From the NCBI RefSeq assembly GCF_000203795.2, contig NW_006281099.1, forward strand, positions 2,049,774 to 2,113,773: 64,000 nucleotides of DNA, in the 5' to 3' direction. This stretch comes from Batrachochytrium dendrobatidis JAM81 (taxonomy: Eukaryota; Chytridiomycota; Chytridiomycetes; Rhizophydiales). Position 1 is the first letter of the stretch; each line of letters opens with the position of its first letter. A model generated the notes under the pieces. It did no database searches and had not been told where the DNA came from. It saw nothing but the letters and a program-made list of their open reading frames with translations. Below, in pieces: positions 25,801 to 37,390 of this stretch. The position numbers and the translations under genes are program-made.

Positions 25801-28800
25801 TTGGCATATATGGGCACCAGTCAGTGCTTCCAACCTGCTGAAGAAGATGCGTTTTCTGAAATTGGGCTTGGGATGCAAACAAATGAATGGTTGATAAGAA
25901 TGTTTCACACAAGCCAAGCCTTGCAGGTTTTGCGCTCCAACACTAATCCACCATGTAAGTTTTACTTTCTGATGGCTTGGTAGCTATTTTTTAATCGTGT
26001 ATGTTTACAAAAATATTTTTGCTCATGTGGTTATGCCTATTTTTATAAATTGAATAGCTGAGGATATGCTGGCAGCCGCCTCACTTTCTCAGACAGCGCA
26101 CATTTTTTGGGCTCAATGGGAGTGTGCTAGATTTTGTGTATTATCCAAGCTAAAAACTCCTATAGGTGGACCTCTTCAGGCAAGAAATATCATGCCGTGG
26201 ATTGTGAATCTGTATTGTGTTTAATATATTAATATTTCTGTCGCTGGTGCGCTCAAATAGACTTTGGATGTATTTGATCGCACACTCCACCTTTACCAAA
26301 GCACGCTCAATGAGATGAAAGAAACTACATCAATTGGCTCAATTCAACTATTTGCCGTGGTACAGCGCCTTCGACATTTTTTGGAATTTCTTGACATATT
26401 CGAAATCCAAATCTTCAATGCGTCTCGTGGAAATTTCTCAATTCTTCCACTTGTATCAAAAGGATCTATGGCTTTTTTGCATACGAATAGGAGAGTTTGT
26501 GATGAGTGGTACGCACGTATTCGCATGCTTGTTGTTGAACTTTCTCATCAAATTGAGGCTGATAGTATTACTATTCGCCATGGATACAAGGTACATTTTT
26601 AAACATCATTTTAAGATTGTTTTGTATTCGAGTCAATATATTAATTGTGGGTATTACTCTGATTTGCTAGGCTCTTCGAGACAGAGTGTCGTATTTGAAA
26701 TTGCGCACCGTAAAAGAGATTTCTGTTTGGGAAACTGCGTGTGCCTTTCTATTGGTTGCAATAAGTATGTGCATTGTTGTTATTTGCATGTTTGACCTGA
26801 AATGTATATTACTGACAGCATTTTAAACACGAATAGGTAGTGCTTTGCGCCGATCCAAAGATGCTGACGGTTTAATCGGTCTTGCACAATATTGGCGACG
26901 TGAAACACAGAATATTCAACCTCCGATTACAATCACAGGAGAAAATATTTACAAATGGATCTGCATTCAAGCCATTTTGGCCGAGGTAAATTTAAATGAG
27001 TAGCTTTTATTGCAATGCAACTTTTTACCAATACGAGTCAACTTTTCAACTATAGGGCAAATATGAAATGGCGCTTGATGAGTTACACAGCTTGGCTCAA
27101 AACCTCACAGATACTGAGAAGTCTGTCATCAAAGTGGATTTGCATAGTCTGATGCGAGAATGCTATTTTGAATTGGGTGATTGGAAATCTGCATGCCATC
27201 TTCTTAAAATACAATCAAACACCGATTTAAAGCATGATACAGATCGCATTTTCCGTTCTGATGGCATTGGTGCCGATGATATGATGCTGTCCAATCTTTC
27301 AGAGTTTGTCGACCCAGATACTTTTGAAAGCTCTGACAAAAGTATAAGCACTTTTCTACATCATGGGTTTGGCGTCTTGACTGAAAAGATACATTTGGAT
27401 ACGGCTATTGGACTTTTTTCTAAAACTGTCAATCATTCGGATATAATTCAACAAGCATCGGATTTATATCAGTCCATATATCCAATTGTGACTATAAACG
27501 AGTCTGATCGTGCTATTGTGCTTCTCGTGTTCTATCAAGTTTTGAATCATATTGCAGGAGATGGCCACACAGCAGAAATTACTGGAGCAGTACGATTTGG
27601 AGGAGCTCGAGCAAAGGATCGTATTCATCCCGAAAGTATATCATCCAAGCATCTTGGAAATTGGATCAAGCTACATATGCAAATGAAAGAAAACGAATCG
27701 TTTCAACGTACTCGCAAACGCGACCCTGATCTAGATGAGATTCGAGGTATACTAGCCAATTTAGCCCGCAAGGCATGCAACTTTGGTTTAGCAAATCGGC
27801 TTCTTGACTCGTCACAAAGTAATCTTACTGCCTCTGGAGCCATGCAAAACAATTTTAAACTTGCAAGACTGTTGTTTGAAGAAGGTCGCTCCAAGGATGC
27901 GACTTCTTTGCTACTGAATGTCATCAACACTCCAAACAGCATGCTTGACCCATCAGATTTTGAAATCAAAGCCAAATCGTGCATACTTATATCGAAATGG
28001 AACCGCTCTGTTCGACTGGATATTTCCGACTCGCAGATCAAACGAAATTTGGATTTGATTCTTCCTCACTCATCAGCTCCAGTCCCAATGTCCGAGTACT
28101 GGCTAAGTCATAATTTGCTTAAACGAGCAACTGAGCTATCACCAGACTATCCAAAATCTTGGTTTGCATTTGGAACATTTTGCTATCGCGTGGGTCGTCG
28201 CGCATTGGATAGCTTATCTAGCCGAGAAGTTCAATCTAATCTTATTCAAGACGATCTGCAGCAACTTCATACTTATCTTGATGAAATTGGGCATGAAGAT
28301 ATATTTGGTGTTGTTATTGCATCTCTTCTTGGAGATTTTGGCGAGTCGCTTCGTGACCACGCCGAACAAGACTGGCGTGCCAAGATTCGCTCGTCGTGTG
28401 AAGACTATGACCTGCATATCTCCTACATCCTACAAGTATTGGACGTGATTCGTGGGAAAATCTTTGAGTATTTTAACACAGCCGTTTCATGCTATTTCAA
28501 GTATTTACATGTTCACCATCATTCCAAAGCAGTAAAGTTTACTTTTGACCAATCTGCTACACATGATGGTAAAAAGGAAAGCAAGCGTCTTGGAGATACA
28601 ATCACGACTACATTGCGTCTGATTCGACTATTTACCAAATTTGGTGCTGCATTTTACCAAACTTTTACAAAAGGGTTTGTTAGCACTCCAACATCGCAAT
28701 GGGAAACGGTGATCCCACAGCTTTTTTCACGGCTTCACCATCCTGAACCCATTGTTCGCCAAGAAATTGCCAATCTGCTATGTCATATTGGGACATCATC

Positions 28801-31800
28801 ACCACAATTGATCATGTATCCTGTTATTTTAGGGTCGAAACCCGAGACTCAACGATCTGAACTAGCACTTATTGGATACACCAAGGTGCTTTCTATTTTA
28901 CGTACTAATAATGCTGAATTAGTGAGCCTTGTAACTGCCTGGGTTGACGAGCTACAGAAAATAACCGTGTTTTGGGAAGAATTATGGCTGATTGGACTCG
29001 AGCGTGTTCAGAGCGAAGTTCAAGGACGTGTGGAACGTCTTATTATTGATATACGTCGTATCAATTCAAACAAATCTCTTTCAAACATATCCCGCATGGA
29101 AGTTATGAAACGCAATGCCACCAGTGTGATGAAGCCGATCCTGTTTGCCATGGACAAACTAAACGAGCAGACTGTAGCCAATGGAGCAACTACAAGACAT
29201 GAGCAACGTTTTATTGAGCATTTTGGAGAGATTATAGAAAATTCATTAAAAGTTTTGCGCGAGACTGCCAAGTTTGAGGATCCGAAAATTTTATTGAATA
29301 GCTTCAAAGAGGTATGGTCGATGCCTTGAATAGATGTATGCAGTATATACTATTGAGGTGTTTTGCTTATTAACCAATTGATGCTGTAGATTCACACCCA
29401 ACTGATTAAATATGTTAGAAAAAACCAATCTATACAACTGGCTGACGTCAGTCCATATCTCGCTGGTATTTCCGGTTCATTGATTTCTATTCCTGGTCTC
29501 ATGGATGAAAATGGAGCTCTTACTATTGCTGGATGTGAGCATGACTTGTTGATCATTCCCACCAAGACAAAACCCAAAAAAATCAAGTTTATTGCAAGCA
29601 ATGGTCGCTCCTATTCATATCTGCTTAAAGGACTAGAGGACTTGCATTTGGATGAGCGCATTCAGCAATTTATTTTGGCTGTCAATTATTTGTTGAAAGG
29701 TGATCGTCTAACCCGATCTCGCAACCTCAGTGCTCGCAGCTTTGCAGTAGTTCCTCTAGGTGACAATTTTGGCATGATTCAATGGATTGAGGATGCTGTA
29801 GGCTTGTTTTCAATCTATCGCAAATGGCAACAACGAGAGCATTTAGTCAAAACGTTGCAACACAAGGAAGGAACACCAGAAATTCCACCACCTATGCGAC
29901 CCCACGATATATTTGCTGCTAAAGCTGCCAAGGCACTATCTGCTCATGGGATTAAGGAAGGAACGCCTAGAAAAAATTGGCCCATAGAAGTATTGAGGGA
30001 TGTTTTTACTGAGCTTGAACGCGAAACTCCTTCTGACCTCATTGCAAAAGAACTGTGGTCATCATCCGATTCTAGCTTGGCTTGGTGGCAAAAAACAAAA
30101 GGGCTAGCAAGATCAGCGGCAGTCATGTCTATTGTTGGATATGTAATTGGACTTGGTGACCGACATCTTGATAATATTTTGATTGATGTGGGGCATGGAG
30201 AACTGGCGCATATTGATTTCAATGTATGTTTTGAAAAGGGGCGGAGTTTGCGTATTCCAGAAACAGTCCCTTTTCGTCTTACTCAAAATTTGGTAGGAGC
30301 ACTTGGTCCAACAGGAACAGACGGTCTATTCCGTATTGCGTGCGAGCAAGTGTTTCGTGTAATGCGAAATAATCGAGAGATTCTTTTGACTCTACTCGAA
30401 GCATTCATTTATGATCCGCTTGTTGATTGGACGCATAATACCAAATCGCAACATGAAAAGTCGCTGATGAATTTGAATGCACTCACCGGTATCATGTCTT
30501 CGCGGATCATTGAAATGAAAGGACTGCTCATGGACAACTTTCAAAAATTGGACGACTCACTTGATCTACTTGTTAAACAGATTGATCTTATGGCAGCTGT
30601 CATTAGTGATGGGTCCAATCTTGTGTGTGACGTTTCTATTCCCGAACAAAATCAATCTGAGGCGAGTGAAGCTCGAGAAGTTCCTGATGCTATTGCCAAT
30701 CAGTTTACGGATGCAAAAAACCTTTTGGACCGTCTTTATCACAACTATTCCGATTACCATGCTAAGCATGTGCATATATTGTCAGGATTGGAGGTAAACT
30801 ACTGTATTTATTTTTGTATTTTATTCCAATTATTAAATACTAATTATTTATGCTTTAGGATTTCATTTTACATACTGGACCTCAATTGAAAAGTTTATTG
30901 GATGGGTTTGCTGTCAATGATATGTATACGCCTTCAACGTCTTTACCCGTTTCTGGTAAAATGCACGAGTCTTACCAGCAGCTCAATCAAAATTTATCAT
31001 CATGCATTACCAATTCATTGTCACTTCACTCTGATACAATGGCAAATCTAAAACACTATCGCACACTACTTGCCTCGCATAGTAGCTTAATTCTTCAGCA
31101 GGATTCTGCGCGAGATTGGTCATTGAATCTCAAGAAACTAATTGATAGTGACTTTGCTTTACCAACATGTATGAATTTGGCACAACACCTGCCAAATTTA
31201 GATACTGAAAAGTCCATGTCAGTCAACATATTTGCCATGAAAATGTTTAAAAGCCTTGATGACCGACAAATTCGTTTGAAATCCCTTAAGCCATATTGCG
31301 ATCGTGTCTTTTCAAATGACGCAGTTTCTACTGTTTTAAATTCAACGATTCAAATAGTTTTTGACTGCAATACTCACTCAAGGCAGCTGCTGGTAGATGT
31401 TGCCGGCGTGATGGTACTTTCCGAAACTGTCCGTATTTTGTTTGATCGAACTGGTGATGGATTGTTATTTTCATTTGACAATGAGCTTTCTAATCTTAAA
31501 GAGTTTATTGAGCCTGCACTTTCTGAGATACCACTGACTACTGAAGATCTGGATACTATTTTGATTACTCCAACAATAGAGTGTATTTTGAGCGGTTTAA
31601 AAGGTGGGTATTGTTGTGGCCTGGCTAGCTTAATTGATTATCTAATGATTCACATATATGGTATATTTAGATCTTGGAAAAACTGTTGGCTTTATGCCAT
31701 GTGGTGTGGATCAAATTGATCTGTCATTACTGAATCATATTGCTACTACTGCTCGAACCGTTTGGCTATTTCTTGAAAGTCTGACGCAAAATATCATTTG

Positions 31801-34527
31801 TTCTGCGTTGAAATCGATTGTTTTGTGTGCAAGTGGCATCGATGCTTTAATTGGATTTGCTGCACAATTAGATGAGCTTTCTCTGACGGAAATCTGTAAC
31901 TCGACATGTGACAAAATTAAAAATACAAAACTCCAACAGATGGTTAGTTGTGGAAATGGTGACATGTGTGCAATATATATGCTTACAAATACCATTACTC
32001 ATGCGATTGTATTTAGCACAATATTATGTCAGAATTAGAAGCGGTTGCTTTTGAACATGGTGGTCTGGTAAATCAGTGCTTTGAACAACTTCAGCTTTTT
32101 CTAAAATACATGCGTGATACGCTTGCTGCACCTATTTCTGCTTTAATACCCTTGCAGTCCTTTTCCGATTTAATCACTTTGCATGTTATTTCGGTAAGTA
32201 CCATCACACGTGTCTTATTTTGACAATAATCAATTATACTATGACTGAGTAGTGACTGTTTTGTCAAATACAGTTGTTTTCTGTTTCCATCAGTTGTTCC
32301 GTTGCATACAGCTCTAGCATTCAATTTGAAGTCGATGACCCAACGGCCGAATCTCTGGACATTGACGGCATTGCCAATATTCTTCGAAAAAACTCTGAAT
32401 TTAAGCCGTTCCTCGCCAAACAACATATTTTTGAGCAGTTTGTTATTCGAGAGGTTATTTCAAATCCGACAGAAACACTCATCAACAGCATGATGGGTGC
32501 ATTTTTAAAAAAATATAGCACAATAGACGTTAGCAAACCTTTAGAATCAAGACAGTTTCTGGATGACACAGGACTCGAGTCTGTCGATCGCGTACGCAGA
32601 TTGGTCAATTTTCAACTTGCACATGATGACATTGAACTAAAACAGATTAATATGGTAGCTACACATATTGTCTGTTTTGGATTTGCAAAAGTACGGCAAA
32701 ATATGATCTTTTGGACGCGCGAGATTGCAGATGAGCAATCCAATCAACTCCAGAAAGCAAGGTCCGCATTTGAACGCTATACATTTTTCCATAGCCGGGC
32801 TTTAAAGTCTTCTCATCATACCGAAGCATCTTTTTCTTCTAATGAGGTAAATTTTACTTTGCTGTCATGTGTGCCCATATCCCGATAGTCATTTGAAATT
32901 CATTGGCATCTATTTATTTGGTAATATGTAGATCTTTGAGAAATTACAAAACAATTTGATACAGCTTACTACTGAAAAGTCAGTATTGGAGGATATTCGT
33001 ATTCAAGCTATGAACATGGACCAAGAGATTATTTCCATGCCACACATTTGGAATAACCCTCCTGCTGGTAACTTAAGTCTTGACGATTTTGCTATTCAAT
33101 CACAGAACCGTGGCAAATTTTTATCGCAGCTCCAATCTCAGGTATGCAATCTTCAGGGTGGATGATGTGTGGTTTGATAACGGTGTTTGCTTACCATTAA
33201 ATGTAAATACTGTGACTGCTAGCAAAAAATGTTTTGGAAGATGTGCGAAGGAATCACACATTTTGAGTCTTTTAGAACCCCTACAGATACTTGTAAAAGC
33301 AACGAGCATGCCGCAACACAAGCGGTCCGACATATTGCAAAGTTGGCCGACGAGATTCTATTGATTCGCAAGTATGGGCACTGTAAATCTCAGCTGCGGT
33401 CAGAAAAGGTAAAACGAAATTTCCTTAAAGTATATATTTGCATGTTTTAGAATGACAAACGACTCTTGCATTTTGTTGTATTACATTAGATTGATATCGA
33501 GAGAAAAATCATGTGCGATCTTGGTGTGGATGCAACTCTTCAGTTTAAAGCTGTATTGAAAAATATAGACCCTATTCTACGTATCACTCCACAGATACTG
33601 AAACTAGGAAATATGATTCCTCAGTCAGCTAGTCTAGTAACTATCATCAAAGTAAGTATTGTATATTTAGTGGGTATATAAACTGAAACCAATCATGCAA
33701 CAGCTGAGCTGATTGATTCACATATCTTACAGAACCTTCACAAGACATGGCACTCATTGAGTGAAAAGCCATCAAAGCTTACATCTGCTTGTCAAGCTGA
33801 TCCTTCTGTCGAGTTGGATGTTGAATTAATGGTAAGGGTTTAATTGATGTGAGAACGTGTACCACATATTGCTTGACCTAATCAGTTGAATTTATACTAT
33901 TTAGCGGGTGACTGCCAAAGATTTCAAGGAAAATGCTCAGTTGGTATTTGATGGTTTATTTTCTTTGGTAGAAATACCAGAGTTTACGTTGGATATGGAT
34001 ACTTTAGATACACCCTCCATCAATACTCTTAAAATCTCGTCACCCATGGGAGAAGCTGGTGACGGTGCCATTGCTGAAATCGATGCTGCCGTGCTTGGAT
34101 TTCAAGCTGCATCGCTTATGCTGGATCAAGAAACCATTGAAGCTGCTCCATTGTCACAGGAATTTGCCGACGAGCAAATCGAACTACAGACCGAGTTTCA
34201 ACAACAGCCTGGAACGTTTAGATTCAATCGAGGTATGTCTACTATTGGAAAATGTTGATTTTTTGGTACAACACAAAGTTGGACTTGACTGTAATTATTA
34301 AACTCATTGAATATCGAAATTGATTTGTTTATTAAATTTTTATAGAACAAGCACGGAATGCGTATGCAGTCAATGTTCTTAAAAAGATTCGACTAAAGCT
34401 GGAAGGTCGTGAAAGTGATTTCAAAAGTAGATTATCTGTTCCTGATCACGTTGAGCAGATTATCAAAGAAGCTACAAACAAAGACAACCTTGCATCCATG
34501 TATGAGGGATGGATGAGCTGGATTTAA
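22833..34527 (+). CDS. SMG1: SMG1-type PI3K-related protein kinase
   Basis: SMG1 phosphorylates UPF1 during nonsense-mediated mRNA decay. Twenty-two exons: 22833..22989, 23078..23315, 23459..23621, 23709..24485, 24568..25662, 25741..25954, 26058..26179, 26261..26590, 26671..26764, 26837..26985, 27056..29311, 29390..30793, 30859..31603, 31671..31942, 32017..32193, 32274..32846, 32932..33141, 33223..33408, 33490..33651, 33733..33831, 33905..34232, 34346..34527; about 3,310 residues. HEAT and FAT-type helices precede the kinase domain (about 1890-2230), which has PTKTKPKKIKF, KGLEDLHLDERIQQF, the catalytic GLGDRHLDNIL (Asp2132) and HIDFNVCFEKGRSLRIPE. VCFEKG..LR.PE is SMG1-specific and excludes ATR, ATM and TOR. 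A roughly 1,050-residue insert separates kinase and FATC (last ~33 residues, ending YEGWMSWI), also diagnostic. Intron 7 is GC-AG. A start at the internal 23065 frame is a weaker alternative. Confidence 0.92.
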
Positions 34528-35555
34528 ATCTATTTGGTACAGTTTGAAATATAAACTATAGAGGAATCGAATGTACTTTATTGATCTTGAACACTTTTAA
34601 TCGATTGGTGTTGAAATATGGTTGTGCCAAAACCATGCAGTCACGAAAGCATGATGCTGTTGGACAACTGGACCAACTAAGCTAACCAAACAAGATTTAT
34701 TTCCCTTGTTATTATGAATGGTTCTTGCAATACTATCAGCTGTCATCTATCAATGATTTAATAAACATTTTTCAACCAACGCTACTACCAATTGTTTTCG
34801 ACTCTACAAACTCATCTTTGTTATATTCCAAATCTCGTATGCGTTTGCATTTTAGTTAAAAGAACAAAGATTGCATGTTTCGGGAATGCAACTGCTGCTC
34901 ATTATGCACGTTGGCACTATTATTTAGTATTGCGTTTACATGAACATGGCTGTAAAGATTGTTCTGGCTAAGACTAATGGTTAGTGGTATAGGAAGAGCA
35001 CCAAATGATACCGTTTTTGATTAATATGAAGGAGCTACACAGACCTTCTGAATGCATAACGTAATCCAAGATTTGATATAAAAATGTTTTTTGAAATTTT
35101 GTATTATTTTATATTAGTTAAGCTTGGCATCACTCCATAGGTTGTTCCCTATAACCTATTGTGAAGGCGACGAGTATATAGATTTATGGCTACGAGAATT
35201 TTAGAGCTGTGCCATTTAATGGAAATAGTATCGCTAATGTTTATCTAGCTATTCCTGGTTGTTTGAAGCTGGACTACTTTTGAAAACAGGCAGCCATTTA
35301 TGCTCAGGAATGGCACTTGCCCAGGCTAAATTTAAATGTGTATCGTCACAAATAATGTTCAAAAATCAACAGTTAGCATTGGATACGAACCCAAATTTGA
35401 TAAACTATCATCATCTAGTCTTACAAGGAGTTGGCAATTGGATTGACGACATGACTTGTCGGATAACATCCAAATCCGCTATTAGCATCATACAACAGTA
35501 GAAACATGTTAGCATTCGTCTATTATTATTATTATAGATATCATGACTACATTTA
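34528..35555. other. intergenic region with a decayed repeat copy
   Basis: No gene is supported between the SMG1 stop and the 35.6-kb foldback element. The stretch 34680-34958 is a degenerate relative of the foldback arm: it retains recognisable pieces such as AACTCATCTTTGTTATATTC and GCAACTGCTGCTC and ends GTTTACATGAACATGGCTGTA, a mutated version of the family end. An 80-codon plus-strand frame at 35259..35501 has no recognisable domain. Confidence 0.6.
34680..34958 (-). mobile_element. degenerate MITE family copy (right part)
   Basis: Its similarity to 36.7-37.0 kb is clear in order and spacing but heavily mutated, with small indels. The terminal motif has CATGAACATGGCTGTA where intact copies have CGTGAATACGGCTGTA. 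No matching left end was identified, so only part of the element is recognised. Confidence 0.55.
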
Positions 35556-37022
35556 CAGCCGTATTCACGTAAAATGGGCCACTAAATAAGGATGCTGGTG
35601 TGTATTAAACAGCCAATCTCATGACATTTACTGGTCAACATTGTATTTTTAAACTCCTTGACAAAGTTTACTGAGTTCGTATTCGTTTTTGTATAAAAAC
35701 TAAACAGATGTTACAACTGCAATTTAGTCAATTCCACACTTGTTCAATCTAAAACTTTCCAGACCAAACATTATGATATTGAGTGATTGATATGGAAACA
35801 ACAGTTGCACTACTGAGACGTGCGATCATTGTTGTTGAACTAGAACGCGAACGTATCTGAGATTAGAATACAGGAATGATGAGTTGAGAACATCATAACT
35901 TGATATCTGGATTGAAATGAATGAATCTGGTGATTGTGCAATGCAAGAACAAGAAAGGGAATGATTTGCATAATATGAATATTGTATCTGAAGAATCGAG
36001 TGACAATTTGTAGTAGGAAAGCAATGAACATTCAATTATTATCTCAAAGTCTTGGTTGAAGGATGAATACAAATGTTACATTTTGAATACAGCTGTAGCT
36101 CAAGAGCACAAACCTGCTGGAATATCATGGGATGGATGGCTCTCCAATTCTAACGGAAGTGGTGCTTGCTGGTAATCTGCTGGATCATAAACCGAACTCT
36201 CGTCAATTATCGATTCATATTCATTGGCATTTTGATCCAAACAAGTGTCAGGACCGTCTTGATCATCCTCAAGTATCATATATCCACTAGCAAGATTATC
36301 AATGGCACTAGTGCTATCGAAACTAGCTTCAGTGGCAGGATGTCGAGTGTCTGAACCGACAGCATCATTCCAAGATTGCACATTATTACTGTCTGCCAGC
36401 CGTATTTGTGGAGTGATAGAATCAAGCTCTGCGGATTCATGATGGGTCGGAGCTGCTGCGAGCATATTGCAACTGAGTTACAGATATTCACGTAAAATGT
36501 AACATTTGTATTCATCCTTCAACCAAGACTTTGAGATAATAATTGAATATTCATTGCTTTCCTATTACAAATTGTCACTCGATTCTTCAGATACAATATT
36601 CATATTATGCAAATCATTCCCTTTCTTGTTCTTGCGTTGCACAATCATCAGATTCATTCATTTCAATCCAGATATCAAGTTATGATGTTCTCAACTCATC
36701 ATTGCTGTATTCTAATCTCAGATACGTTCGCGTTCTAGTTCAACAACAATGATCGCACGTCTCAGTAGTGCAACTGTTGTTTCCATATCAATCACTCAAT
36801 ATCATAATGTTTGGTCTGGAAAGTTTTAGATTGAACAAGTGTGGAATTGACTAAATTGCAGTTGTAACATCTGTTTAGTTTTTATACAAAAACGAATACG
36901 AACTCAGTAAACTTTGTCAAGGAGTTTAAAAACACAATGTTGACCAGTAAATGTCATGAGATTGGCTGTTTAATACACACCAGCATCCTTATTTAGTGGC
37001 CCATTTTACGTGAATACGGCTG
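35556..37022. mobile_element. 1.47-kb foldback element of two inverted MITE copies
   Basis: The ends are CAGCCGTATTCACGT and its exact reverse complement, each flanked by TA (35554-35555 and 37023-37024), as expected of a Tc1/mariner-type TA target duplication. The left arm (35556 to about 36098) and right arm (about 36481-37022) are near-identical reverse complements of about 540 bp. Each arm also has an inner end resembling the outer one (GAATACAGCTGTA inside the left, TACAGATATTCACGT inside the right), so each looks like a full short element. The ~380-bp centre is unique and carries a 121-codon frame. No transposase is present, so movement would need enzyme supplied in trans. Confidence 0.85.
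36100..36465 (-). CDS. acidic 121-residue open frame inside the foldback element, unrecognised
   Basis: I recognise no family. The frame occupies almost the entire unique centre between the inverted arms. It is rich in Asp, Glu, Ser and Pro, with no cysteines clustered into a motif and no hydrophobic segment. The composition is more protein-like than the surrounding AT-rich arms. It may be a captured exon fragment, a remnant of an element-encoded protein or chance. The start ATG lies just inside the right arm boundary and the stop just inside the left arm boundary. Confidence 0.3.
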   Translation of the reverse strand: MLAAAPTHHESAELDSITPQIRLADSNNVQSWNDAVGSDTRHPATEASFDSTSAIDNLASGYMILEDDQDGPDTCLDQNANEYESIIDESSVYDPADYQQAPLPLELESHPSHDIPAGLCS

Positions 37023-37390
37023 TAGTATCAAGAGCAGGAAATAACTCAATTAAAATCTACAGGTTTATATTAATGCTCTTGGCTGTTCTGCTGGCTAATA
37101 AAATTCTGGCACTAGATTTGCAAGTGCATCAACAATAATTTTTATTAAACTGCATTATGATAAAAATAATAAGCCAGTCCTATCATTTTACAATCAGCAC
37201 TGACTTTCTATGACATTAGTCTGGGTTTCGCGACTTTGGCATCCCAAAATCAAAAGCTTGTATTATCATGCACTCGACATTGTTTGCAAACATCTTTAAA
37301 TACAATCAATAAAAGCTTCCTTTATTCTCCCTCACTAATCAATTTCAAAGTTGACAGTTACAGGTCGTCAATCAATCATATATTACGTAT

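Noticed and set aside
22833..34527. ATR/Rad3 as the identity of the large PI3K-like kinase
   Set aside because: The VCFEKG..LR.PE signature, the LEDLHLDERI region and the very long insert before FATC are SMG1 features and do not fit ATR.
35259..35501. 80-codon plus-strand frame before the foldback element
   Set aside because: No domain, no splice partners and atypical composition; likely chance.
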